A DNA stretch of 6,843 nt, from contig CAYULJ010000092.1 in assembly GCA_964445715.1 (NCBI GenBank), positions 1-6,843 of the forward strand, read 5' to 3'. The notes under the pieces were generated by a model. That model saw only the letters and a program-made list of their open reading frames with translations. It made no database searches and was not told the origin of the DNA. A program made the translations under genes and the position numbers. Source of the stretch: CAYPYS01 sp964445715. Lineage in GTDB: Bacteria > Omnitrophota > Gorgyraeia > Gorgyraeales > Gorgyraeaceae. Below, piece by piece: positions 1-6,542 of this stretch; the first letter of the stretch is position 1; each line of letters starts with the position of its first letter.

Positions 1-1085
1 ATAGAAAGCTGCGTCTCCCCTGGCGCGCCAATAACAAAACAGCCGTGCACTGATATGCCTGCCTTTTTGCACATCATGGCAAAATTTCTCATTGCGTCGA
101 GAGAGACCCCTTTCTTTATATTGCATAATATCTTCTCGTCCCCGGACTCAAAGCCAACGCACATCATCCTACAACCTGATTTTTTCATCAGTTCTAAAAT
201 AGAAAAATCTTCTATATCAGCTCTGGAATTACATGACCACGATATCCTGATCTTCCTATCCAGCAGTCCCTTGCATATTTTTTCCAACCTGTCTCTGTAT
301 TTTTTCAACGTCAATGTATCGTCTTCAAACATGATCTCCTTCAGGTTAGGAAAAAGCTTTATATCGCGCTCTATTTCATCCAGCACGCTTTCAGGTGTCC
401 TGGGCCTATATTTCCTGCCATACATTGTCTGAGGAAAGAGACAAAAATTACAGCGACCCTCACAACCCCTTCCAGTAATTACGGTAATAAAAGGATTTCT
501 TTTTGCAGGTGCATAATAATCTCTTATATCTATATGCTGCCAGGCAGGAAAAGGCAAACTATTCAGGTCTTCGATAAAAGACCTGCCTGGGTTATGGATT
601 ATAGTCTCATTTTTAAAATACGAAATACCTTCGAGGCCACGCAAATCACCAGCATTGGCTAACTCTCTCAAGGTATGATCATACTCTCTTCTAGCAACTA
701 CATCTAAAAATGGTCTGCCTCTTTCCAGTGTATCCTGTGGCTCGGCACTGACATGAGGCCCGACCATTATAGTAATAAGCTTTTTTCCGGCTTCCTTCTT
801 CCCGATTCTCGCATAATTCAAATCAGAATCTATCGACGGCGTTGTCGCGTTTATAACCAGGATATCCGGAGCAAAGTCTCTTAATATCTCTCTTGTTTCT
901 TCGACGGAAATATTTTTAGCTGCGCCATCTACGAACTTACAAATATGTCCGTCCTTTTCGAGCACAGCTATCGCCGTACAAAGATAATCAGGATGACGCT
1001 GCTCCCTTGCCCTGGACTTTGCAAACCACCTCGCTGTCTTACAAAACCCCTTCCCATATGATGGATTTAAAAACAATATTCTCAT
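1..1085 (-). CDS. B12-binding-domain radical SAM protein (C-terminus cut by window edge)
   Basis: Reading the minus strand from the ATG at 1085 gives an open frame of 361 codons that leaves the window without a stop. Residues 1 to about 145 look like the Rossmann-type cobalamin-binding domain of class B radical SAM enzymes: a MRILFLNPSY start, FVDGAAKN near 51-58 and VGPHVS at 108-113. The classical DxHxxG base-off histidine motif is absent, which is usual for this class. Residues 198-215 carry the [4Fe-4S] cluster motif CxxxCxxC (C208, C212, C215 in GRGCEGRCNFC), followed by FEDDTLT at 253-259, GFESG at 311-315 and GAPGET at 353-358, all typical of the radical SAM barrel. Such enzymes use a 5'-deoxyadenosyl radical for methylations or rearrangements of lipids, glycans or natural products, often near membranes. 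The start is supported by an AAGAGG six bases upstream. It is last in the visible operon, 51 nt after the methyltransferase gene. The substrate is not recognisable. Confidence 0.93.
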   Translation of the reverse strand, partial: MRILFLNPSYGKGFCKTARWFAKSRAREQRHPDYLCTAIAVLEKDGHICKFVDGAAKNISVEETREILRDFAPDILVINATTPSIDSDLNYARIGKKEAGKKLITIMVGPHVSAEPQDTLERGRPFLDVVARREYDHTLRELANAGDLRGLEGISYFKNETIIHNPGRSFIEDLNSLPFPAWQHIDIRDYYAPAKRNPFITVITGRGCEGRCNFCLFPQTMYGRKYRPRTPESVLDEIERDIKLFPNLKEIMFEDDTLTLKKYRDRLEKICKGLLDRKIRISWSCNSRADIEDFSILELMKKSGCRMMCVGFESGDEKILCNIKKGVSLDAMRNFAMMCKKAGISVHGCFVIGAPGETQLS

Positions 1086-1091
1086 TCTTTG

Positions 1092-1097
1092 CCTCTT
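1092..1097 (-). promoter_or_regulatory. Ribosome binding site of the radical SAM gene, overlapping the palindrome
   Basis: On the minus strand AAGAGG lies six bases before the ATG at 1085. Its first three bases are the last three bases of the 41-bp palindrome, so a hairpin formed by the palindrome would pair part of the Shine-Dalgarno sequence. The match and spacing are seen in the sequence; any effect on translation is inference. Confidence 0.6.
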
Positions 1098-1135
1098 AAG
1101 TTTACACTTTAACATTGTTAAAGTGTAAACTTAAG
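1095..1135. repeat. 41-bp perfect palindrome, copy 1
   Basis: Two perfectly complementary 20-nt arms, beginning CTTAAGTTTACAC on both strands, surround a single central base (T on the plus strand). It is the exact reverse complement of the element at 4797-4837, the only difference in plus-strand reading being the central base. It fills most of the 51-nt gap between the methyltransferase stop (1137-1139) and the radical SAM start (1085): it begins one base after the stop codon and ends inside the next ribosome binding site. The arms are only about one quarter G+C and no run of Us follows, so it does not look like a normal intrinsic terminator. It could form a cruciform in DNA or a long hairpin in mRNA. 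I do not recognise the family. Confidence 0.95.
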
Positions 1136-1136
1136 G

Positions 1137-1814
1137 CTAGGTGGATACGCAATATAACAACATGCCGAAATGGCTGCCTAATAATCTTTCAGGAGAAATG
1201 CGAAAAGGCAATACACTGATGCCACCATGCGCAATAAGTTTCAAGTTATTCCTTGCGTGCAAACTCAAAAACTCGCTCATTGTAAACGGACTCTCCTGGA
1301 TCTTCATCAAGAAAGGCCGCACCAATGACCAAAGAGAAAATCTATTAGGCGCAAAATTTATTATAAAACCACTCTCTTTTTTAAGAAATTTCAAGTTCTC
1401 CATGATCTCTTCTTGCTCTTTTCTGGAATAGTGCTCCAATAGGCCATCTGTAAATATTATATCGAATCTTTTGTTGATACCTGATAGCTTTACTCTATCT
1501 AAAATATCGGCTTTCACATACATCTTGCACTTGTTGCCCGTAACCCTTTTTGTCGTCGATAAAGCCTCTTCGGAATAGTCCATAGAATAAACATTGCAGC
1601 CGCAAGATAAAAAGTAGCGCGAAAAAAAACCTGAGCCACATCCTGCATCTAACACCTCTATGGCGGGGCCAGAGCCAGGCTTTGTATATTCAGACAATAT
1701 GTCTATCACGCGCTTCTTAGACCAAGACTTACTGACTCTGCGCGTCTTCCAAAAATCATCCCACAGGTGCTTCGAATCAACCTTTTTTAAAGAGCCAGAA
1801 TGACACAAAACCAA
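1137..1814 (-). CDS. Class I SAM-dependent methyltransferase
   Basis: This 225-residue protein has the Rossmann-fold signature of the Methyltransf_11/25-type families. Motif I is VLDAGCGSG at 54-62, the acidic residue that holds the SAM ribose is D79 in SMDYS, and DIIFTDGLLEHYS at 118-130 corresponds to the post-motif region with the usual EH pair. There is no signal peptide or clear membrane span, so it should act in the cytoplasm. The start is TTG at 1814, chosen because a perfect AGGAGG lies five bases upstream and no ATG occurs before residue 98. The gene overlaps the end of the glycosyltransferase gene by 38 nt in another frame, which suggests translational coupling. Its place in a glycosylation cluster suggests methylation of a sugar, a glycan end or a lipid carrier, but the substrate is inference. 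The coding strand has a T8 run in the codons just after motif I (GFFS). Confidence 0.9.
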   Translation of the reverse strand: MVLCHSGSLKKVDSKHLWDDFWKTRRVSKSWSKKRVIDILSEYTKPGSGPAIEVLDAGCGSGFFSRYFLSCGCNVYSMDYSEEALSTTKRVTGNKCKMYVKADILDRVKLSGINKRFDIIFTDGLLEHYSRKEQEEIMENLKFLKKESGFIINFAPNRFSLWSLVRPFLMKIQESPFTMSEFLSLHARNNLKLIAHGGISVLPFRISPERLLGSHFGMLLYCVST

Positions 1815-2754
1815 GAATGCCTCCTAATATTCTCGCAACTGCCCTAAAGAAAGTAACCAAGGAAAAAATCAGGTAACGAACATCCCTCCTTTTAAAAGAT
1901 ATCCTCAAGGGGAGTGGGATTTGAATGGCAAATAAAACAACACACAACACAGTTAATGCAGAATATTTAATTTCTAGATTTAACAATAATACAATAAATG
2001 CAGCTAAAACCAAAACGACTTCCAGGAAATCCTTCCAATATCCGTATTCGTCTTTCGCTATCATTGAGTAATTCTTCTTATATAGCTTCATCCTCCAGTA
2101 GCTATGCCTGAACTGCACCCTAAGATACTCTAAAAACCTTAAAATATTGTAATGACTGACCAGGGCCTGTTTCTCAAAATATATCTTATGTCCGGCCTTT
2201 ATAAGCCGATATGACAAATCACTGTCTTCTCCGCTAGCTCTAGAATATGACGGATCAAAACCACCTAAGCCCTCCATCACAGATCGCTTGATCAATACAT
2301 TGTACGTCCCGAATGAATTGGAAAATTCTGGCATCATCGAATGCCTATATTTTATTTCATAATGCACAAACGTATCCAATAAATATTTCGACCCATCCAC
2401 TGCATAGCTGCCTGCTACAGCCCCGACATCTTTTTTATCGCAATGCCGGACCAATTTGGAAACCCAATCTTTATAAGGTACACAATCAGCGTCGATAAAA
2501 CACAACGCCTCTCCTTTTGAATTCCTCCAACCATTGTTCCTGGCAGACGCTGGTCCGCCTCTTTTCTGATATATATATTTAACGGGGAATTTCTGCGCTA
2601 TATCCTTGGTATTATCTTCTGAGCCATCATCGACCACGATTATCTCAAGCCCTTCTCTAGGATAATCCTGAGAAAGGCAACCTTTTATCGTGCTGCCGAT
2701 CGTAGCCGCAGAATTATATGTCGGTATTATGACTGATACGCAAGGCCTTTTCAT
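1777..2754 (-). CDS. Family 2 glycosyltransferase with C-terminal membrane helices
   Basis: This 325-residue protein starts with the GT-A fold signature of glycosyltransferase family 2: VSVIIPTYNSAATI at 6-19, the nucleotide-binding VVDDGS at 40-45, the metal-binding DAD at 88-90 (FIDADC) and a GED at 175-177 that matches the family's acidic acceptor-side motif. GGPASARNNG at 66-75 is also typical. About three hydrophobic stretches follow (roughly 243-260, 264-283 and 296-322), so the catalytic domain is probably held on the cytoplasmic face of the inner membrane. Related enzymes move sugars from nucleotide-sugar donors onto polyprenyl lipids or growing glycans. The ATG at 2754 is supported by AGGA six bases upstream and by the position of the first beta strand. 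It overlaps the TMTC-like gene by 41 nt and the methyltransferase gene by 38 nt. Donor and acceptor cannot be read from the sequence. Confidence 0.94.
   Translation of the reverse strand: MKRPCVSVIIPTYNSAATIGSTIKGCLSQDYPREGLEIIVVDDGSEDNTKDIAQKFPVKYIYQKRGGPASARNNGWRNSKGEALCFIDADCVPYKDWVSKLVRHCDKKDVGAVAGSYAVDGSKYLLDTFVHYEIKYRHSMMPEFSNSFGTYNVLIKRSVMEGLGGFDPSYSRASGEDSDLSYRLIKAGHKIYFEKQALVSHYNILRFLEYLRVQFRHSYWRMKLYKKNYSMIAKDEYGYWKDFLEVVLVLAAFIVLLLNLEIKYSALTVLCVVLFAIQIPLPLRISFKRRDVRYLIFSLVTFFRAVARILGGILGFVSFWLFKKG
1820..1825 (-). promoter_or_regulatory. Strong Shine-Dalgarno that fixes the TTG start of the methyltransferase
   Basis: The minus strand reads AGGAGG here, with a five-base spacer before the TTG at 1814. 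It lies inside the 3' end of the glycosyltransferase gene (in codons for its LGGI segment). A full consensus site is the main reason to accept the rare start codon. Confidence 0.8.
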
Positions 2755-4789
2755 GACGCGTCCTATCTCTAAGCGATGCCTTCCATTCTGTTTTTGTATT
2801 TTTAATGTTTTTCACAATCCCTTTGTTTTCAGGCTCTATCTCCAGCGCCATCCTGTATTCGTCTATCGCAATCTCAAAAAGCCCAAACATAGAATAAAGG
2901 TTTCCTAAATTATTGTGTGGCTCTGCCTGATCGCTATTGAACACGATAGATCGCCTGAAAAATTTCTCTGCGTCCTTAAATCTCTCGTTTTTTATATATA
3001 AAAAAGCAAGTTCATTATAAAATACGTGGTCTCTTGATACTCCCAAGTTTAACGCCCTCTCGTATTCATAAAGCGCGTCTTTAAAATTCTCCTTCTTCAG
3101 ATAAAGATTCCCAAGGACATGATGTGGCTCGCTATAGCTATCATCCGCCCTCACAGCTTCTTTGAAAAATTCTATCGCCTTATCTGTATCGCCTTTCTCT
3201 AAAAAAATGTAACCCAGATTACAATATGTCTTGTAATAATCAGGTGCGACTTTTAACGAGACATTCGAGTATCTTATGGCGCTCTCGACTAATCCGATAT
3301 CGCTGTAAGCATGTGCTAGATTGCGATAAGCGGATCCGTAATCCCTCTTTAAGCTTATGGCTTTTTTGAAATAGGTTATGGCCATAACAGGCCTGCCCAA
3401 AGCCATATACGTGACACCTATATTATTATACGCGTCTTGATACCTGGGTTTTAAGGATATGCTTTCTATGCCATATTCCAGAGACCTTTCAAGATCGCCT
3501 ATATCGTAATACGAGGTGGAAAGATTGTTATAAGTAAGGTGTATAAAAGGACTTTTTGTCTCGTATTTTAATACATTACTAAACAAGCTGATTGAATCCT
3601 TCCACACATTCCCATAAGCTATGGTAAATAACGAATAATAAAGAAGAAACAATGCTATGAGGGCATTTCTTACTTTGACCCGCAGTATGCTCTGAAAAAT
3701 AACGCCTATGATAATAAAAAAACCGACCGAAGGCAAATAAAGCCATCCCTCTCCAAAAAAGACCGAGATAGGATAAATATTTAATACGGGCAAAAGGCCT
3801 AACAAAAACCAGGTTGCGCCGAATAACACTATGGGGTACGTCCTAGATAACCTTTTAATAACAAATACAATAAAAGCAACTGCTAGCGCAGATAACAGCA
3901 TGTCCATTTGGAATATCGACCTGATCGGCTCTATAAACCACTCCATATGCAAAGAGCCGGGCAAAAGCAATATCTCTATATATTTTGGGATTATTTTGAA
4001 AATGGTGAGAATGCGTCCTGATAAAGGTATGCTTGCAGGATAGCTAAAGTCTATCAAGGGATTGTCGCCTCTTGCAAAATTTAAAATCGTAGCTCTCAGC
4101 ACGACATACGATACGCCGATCAATAAATATGGCAAAAATATTAACACTTTCCTGTCATTCCCGCGAAAGTGGGAATCCAATTCTTTTCTGTGCCAATATA
4201 TCTGTAAAGGTATGAGCAAAAGTAACGCAAATGCCATCTCTTTACAGATCAATGCTGGAATAAATAAAAAAACAGAAAAGATATACCAGGCACTTCTTCT
4301 TTCTTTGACGTATTTAATGAAAAACAAAATAGATAAAAACATAAAAAGCGCCATTAGGAGGTCGGATCTCGCAGATATATAGTATGTTATACCAGATATC
4401 GTGGGCGCTATGCCAAAGATAAGCGCGATCAAAAATGCCAGACGTATTGAAGAGCAAATAGCCGCCAAAATCAAATACAAGATCATCGAATTAAAAATAT
4501 GTAGGAAAAGATTTGTCAAGCGGTAGCCGAAAGGATTAAGGCCCCAGACCGAATAATCCAATAAATATGTCAGAGACTGCAATGGCCTATAAAAATTACT
4601 GTGCTTTCCGCTCCCTTCGTATAGCTGGGTCGTAAATATCTTTCCCATATGACTCGAGCTTCTTATGTACGGGTTATCTACTACCAGATATTTATCGTCC
4701 CAGACAAAATCATTCTTAAGAGAGCTCGAGAATATCGCAAGCACTACCAGCGCTATCAATAATAAATGCGTACTTTTTCTGATCTCCAT
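2714..4789 (-). CDS. TMTC-like multi-pass membrane protein with about seven TPRs (GT-C type)
   Basis: This 691-residue protein has two halves. Residues 1 to about 395 form a membrane domain like that of the TMTC/DUF1736 proteins: FVWDDKYLVVDNPYI at 28-42 with the Asp pair D31/D32 in the first extracytoplasmic loop, FYRPLQSLTYLLDY at 66-79, GYRLTNLFLHI at 88-98, SARSDLL at 139-145, CKE at 182-184 and WLYLPSVGF at 349-357. Residues 416 to about 655 hold seven TPR units (near 416, 450, 484, 518, 552, 588 and 622). Eukaryotic TMTCs are O-mannosyltransferases using dolichol-linked mannose; bacterial relatives are mostly uncharacterised, so a lipid-linked sugar transferase with a periplasmic TPR scaffold is inference. 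The ATG at 4789 follows a purine-rich AAGGGGGG. Residues 204-212 (LDSHFRGND) are encoded by an inserted dispersed repeat. The 3' end overlaps the next gene by 41 nt. Confidence 0.9.
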   Translation of the reverse strand: MEIRKSTHLLLIALVVLAIFSSSLKNDFVWDDKYLVVDNPYIRSSSHMGKIFTTQLYEGSGKHSNFYRPLQSLTYLLDYSVWGLNPFGYRLTNLFLHIFNSMILYLILAAICSSIRLAFLIALIFGIAPTISGITYYISARSDLLMALFMFLSILFFIKYVKERRSAWYIFSVFLFIPALICKEMAFALLLLIPLQIYWHRKELDSHFRGNDRKVLIFLPYLLIGVSYVVLRATILNFARGDNPLIDFSYPASIPLSGRILTIFKIIPKYIEILLLPGSLHMEWFIEPIRSIFQMDMLLSALAVAFIVFVIKRLSRTYPIVLFGATWFLLGLLPVLNIYPISVFFGEGWLYLPSVGFFIIIGVIFQSILRVKVRNALIALFLLYYSLFTIAYGNVWKDSISLFSNVLKYETKSPFIHLTYNNLSTSYYDIGDLERSLEYGIESISLKPRYQDAYNNIGVTYMALGRPVMAITYFKKAISLKRDYGSAYRNLAHAYSDIGLVESAIRYSNVSLKVAPDYYKTYCNLGYIFLEKGDTDKAIEFFKEAVRADDSYSEPHHVLGNLYLKKENFKDALYEYERALNLGVSRDHVFYNELAFLYIKNERFKDAEKFFRRSIVFNSDQAEPHNNLGNLYSMFGLFEIAIDEYRMALEIEPENKGIVKNIKNTKTEWKASLRDRTRHEKALRISHNTDI
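2761..2764 (-). promoter_or_regulatory. Ribosome binding site of the family 2 glycosyltransferase, inside the TMTC-like gene
   Basis: AGGA on the minus strand lies six bases before the ATG at 2754, within the coding sequence of the upstream gene. It supports this start and an overlapping, coupled gene arrangement. Confidence 0.55.
4154..4180. repeat. dRS3-like dispersed inverted repeat inserted in frame in a coding sequence
   Basis: The plus strand reads GTCATTCCCGCGAAAGTGGG and then AATCCAA. ATTCCCGC (4157-4164) and GTGGGAAT (4169-4176) form an eight-pair stem with one G-T pair around a GAAA loop. This matches the widespread bacterial repeat type with an ATTCCC...GGGAAT core (dRS3 in Neisseria; similar units occur in many environmental genomes). 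It lies inside the TMTC-like gene, where the minus strand translates it as LDSHFRGND, residues 204-212, in a polar loop between two membrane helices. The reading frame is kept. Recognition rests on memory of the consensus; only one copy is present here. Confidence 0.8.
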
Positions 4790-4791
4790 AT

Positions 4792-4799
4792 CCCCCCTT
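4792..4799 (-). promoter_or_regulatory. Ribosome binding site of the TMTC-like gene, overlapping palindrome copy 2
   Basis: The minus strand reads AAGGGGGG followed by AT and the ATG at 4789. The AAG is the last part of the 41-bp palindrome and the remaining Gs follow it directly. The spacing is short but acceptable if the AAGGGG part is used. Pairing of the palindrome would hide part of the site. Confidence 0.5.
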
Positions 4800-4837
4800 A
4801 AGTTTACACTTTAACAATGTTAAAGTGTAAACTTAAG
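4797..4837. repeat. 41-bp perfect palindrome, copy 2
   Basis: This copy has the same two 20-nt arms as the element at 1095-1135, with A as the central base on the plus strand. It spans the end of the GT-C gene: on the minus strand its first six codons are CTT AAG TTT ACA CTT TAA, so the element supplies the last five residues (LKFTL) and the stop codon of that protein. Its other end merges with the ribosome binding site of the TMTC-like gene. It occupies all but a few bases between the two genes. Confidence 0.95.
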
Positions 4838-6526
4838 CAAAGCCAGGTTCTTTTTAAACACCTTATTTTCCGGAAAAAACTTCAGCGCTCTCTTTGTATA
4901 CAAAAAGGCTCTTTCGTAATCACCTAACGTATAATGCACGCCGGCTAATTCATTGTATAAAAACGGATTGTCATTGTCAAAAATAAGCGCTTTTTTGTAT
5001 TCTGCTTTAGACTTCGTGAGCTTTCCTTTTAAAAAATAGACACGTCCTCTTATATAATAAGGGACGTAAGAAGTCTTCTCTTCGTTCAGGGCAATGTAGC
5101 ACTGGTCCAAGGCCAGATCGAGCCCCTCTTCCCTGCTAAGCCTTTTATACTCATCTATATATGCCAATGCAAGATTAGTCCTATCAACCGGGCGAATTTC
5201 ATGAAACCTTCCCCTGAAACCCGCATATGTTAAATCAGGCTTAAAAATCATGTAACAGAACATAGCCACTAGAATAACAGCTATAGATTTCAGAAAACGC
5301 CTGCGTAACAGCATATTAAAAACAAAATAAACAGTATAAGAAGCAAGCATTATAAAATACGGGACAACAGGCAATCTATATCTCGAAAGTATGTGAAAAA
5401 GCACGACCGAAAGACCCAAGACAATAAAAAACGTATAAGCTAGATGAGGCTTGTAAGGCCTGAATAAGCTCAGAAAAAAGCCTATCAAAGCAAGCCCGCA
5501 AATAAATCGAAAATTGAAAAAAGGCCATCTTAAAATAGTAGGAAATTCGCTTCTATAAAGATAATAGTTGGTATTCGACGGGGCTTCATAACCATTGAAA
5601 AACATCCACGCCTTCCTTATATATAGCTGCAGATATTCTCTTGGCCTCCTCTTTATCTCATTGAAAAATAAAGGCAATATCTTTTCTGCGCGGCCGCTTG
5701 ATCTCAAGTGAAGATCCTGGTACATGAGAGAATCAGGCTCAAAATCCACGCCTGAGGAATCATAGGTATTCCCAACCCAAAAGGCATCTGTCTGGCTCGA
5801 AACACTTATTTTATTGTCATCTGATATAACATAATTTCTAACAAAAACAGGTGCTACTATAATAAACATGCCTGCAACAAAAATAAAAGCTATCCTAATG
5901 CCTTTTTTAAAAGATCTGGCTCTTAGCAAAATAAAAAGCAAAATGAACGGCAAGAGCATATTTTGCCTTGTAAGCACAGAAAGCCCCAAAGAGGCCCCTG
6001 CTACAAACCACAGAAAAAGCCTATTCTCTCTATCTGCTCTTATAATAAGGTAAAATAATAATATATTTATAAATGTAATCAGGCTGGCTCGCAGGAGAAT
6101 AACATCATAAAATATAGACATTGAATATAAGGCTAGAATAAGCGATGCTATATAGCCAGTAACCCTATTAAAAAGCTGACTCGTAACCTTATATATAAGG
6201 ATAGCGCCTGTGGCCGTCAATAGCGCCTGCATGAGGTATACTGCTAAGTGACTGTACCCGAAGAACTTATAAATAGCAGCTAAAAAATAATAGTAAAGTG
6301 GCTCTTTTCCGAAAACCTCACTACCGCCCAGCCAATTTCCCGACGCTATGGACAAAGCCTTTTTGTCAAAATCATTCTGGTCAAAAGTATTTGATTCTAC
6401 CAGAAATTCCGTTAAAGGAAATTGCAAAATCTGAAACATGTAAAAGATCCTTATTGAAATAGCCAGGAGAAAAACAAAAAGCACAAACCAGTCTCTCTCT
6501 CGACCTACTGCTATTTTTTTAATCAT
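4820..6526 (-). CDS. GT-C membrane glycosyltransferase (family 39/PMT-2-like) with C-terminal TPRs
   Basis: This 568-residue protein has about ten membrane helices from residue 13 to 428. The first large loop carries the acidic motif FDQNDFDKKA at 48-57 (D49 and D52 are candidates for the catalytic Asp of GT-C enzymes), followed by EPLYYYFLAAIYKFFG at 75-90, the usual second loop of the PMT_2/GT39 families. SRYRLPVVPYF at 381-391 is another typical family segment. Residues about 488-555 form two TPR units (PYYIRGRVYFLKGKLTKSKA and FLYNELAGVHYTLGDYERAF). GT39-like enzymes move a sugar from a polyprenyl-phosphate donor onto a protein, lipid or glycan on the outer face of the membrane; the exact substrate here is unknown. 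The ATG at 6526 lies 16 nt after the rsmE stop, with AAGGG eight bases upstream. The last five residues come from a palindromic repeat, so the original C-terminus may have been replaced. Confidence 0.9.
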   Translation of the reverse strand: MIKKIAVGRERDWFVLFVFLLAISIRIFYMFQILQFPLTEFLVESNTFDQNDFDKKALSIASGNWLGGSEVFGKEPLYYYFLAAIYKFFGYSHLAVYLMQALLTATGAILIYKVTSQLFNRVTGYIASLILALYSMSIFYDVILLRASLITFINILLFYLIIRADRENRLFLWFVAGASLGLSVLTRQNMLLPFILLFILLRARSFKKGIRIAFIFVAGMFIIVAPVFVRNYVISDDNKISVSSQTDAFWVGNTYDSSGVDFEPDSLMYQDLHLRSSGRAEKILPLFFNEIKRRPREYLQLYIRKAWMFFNGYEAPSNTNYYLYRSEFPTILRWPFFNFRFICGLALIGFFLSLFRPYKPHLAYTFFIVLGLSVVLFHILSRYRLPVVPYFIMLASYTVYFVFNMLLRRRFLKSIAVILVAMFCYMIFKPDLTYAGFRGRFHEIRPVDRTNLALAYIDEYKRLSREEGLDLALDQCYIALNEEKTSYVPYYIRGRVYFLKGKLTKSKAEYKKALIFDNDNPFLYNELAGVHYTLGDYERAFLYTKRALKFFPENKVFKKNLALLKFTL

Positions 6527-6534
6527 TCACAGCG

Positions 6535-6542
6535 CCCTTAAG
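6535..6542 (-). promoter_or_regulatory. rsmE to GT-C junction: CTTAAG and likely ribosome binding site
   Basis: Directly after the rsmE stop codon the minus strand reads CTTAAGGG, then eight bases, then the ATG at 6526. AAGGG is a plausible Shine-Dalgarno sequence. The hexamer CTTAAG is the same as the outermost bases of the two 41-bp palindromes, in the same position relative to stop and start codons, but no palindrome is present. Confidence 0.45.

Noticed and set aside
55..432. Plus-strand open frame of 125 codons
   Set aside because: It lies opposite the well-supported radical SAM gene, has low-complexity hydrophobic/Ser-rich composition and no recognisable motif. The other plus-strand frames (for example 1141-1431, 2690-2908, 4062-4382) are likewise opposite strong minus-strand genes.
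1095..1135. The palindrome as a Rho-independent terminator
   Set aside because: The stem is AT-rich, no U-run follows on the transcribed strand, and it lies inside a co-directional operon directly before a ribosome binding site.
1622..1629. T8 run in the methyltransferase coding strand as a phase-variation tract
   Set aside because: It encodes the ordinary GFFS after motif I, and eight bases is within what AT-rich coding sequence gives; there is no other sign of phase variation.
4792..4797. G6 run in the TMTC-like gene's ribosome binding site as a contingency tract
   Set aside because: Six bases is too short to suggest hypermutability without comparison data.
6514..6520. A7 run in the first codons of the GT-C gene as a slippage site
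   Set aside because: Lys-Lys codons near a membrane protein N-terminus explain it; no alternative frame of interest follows.
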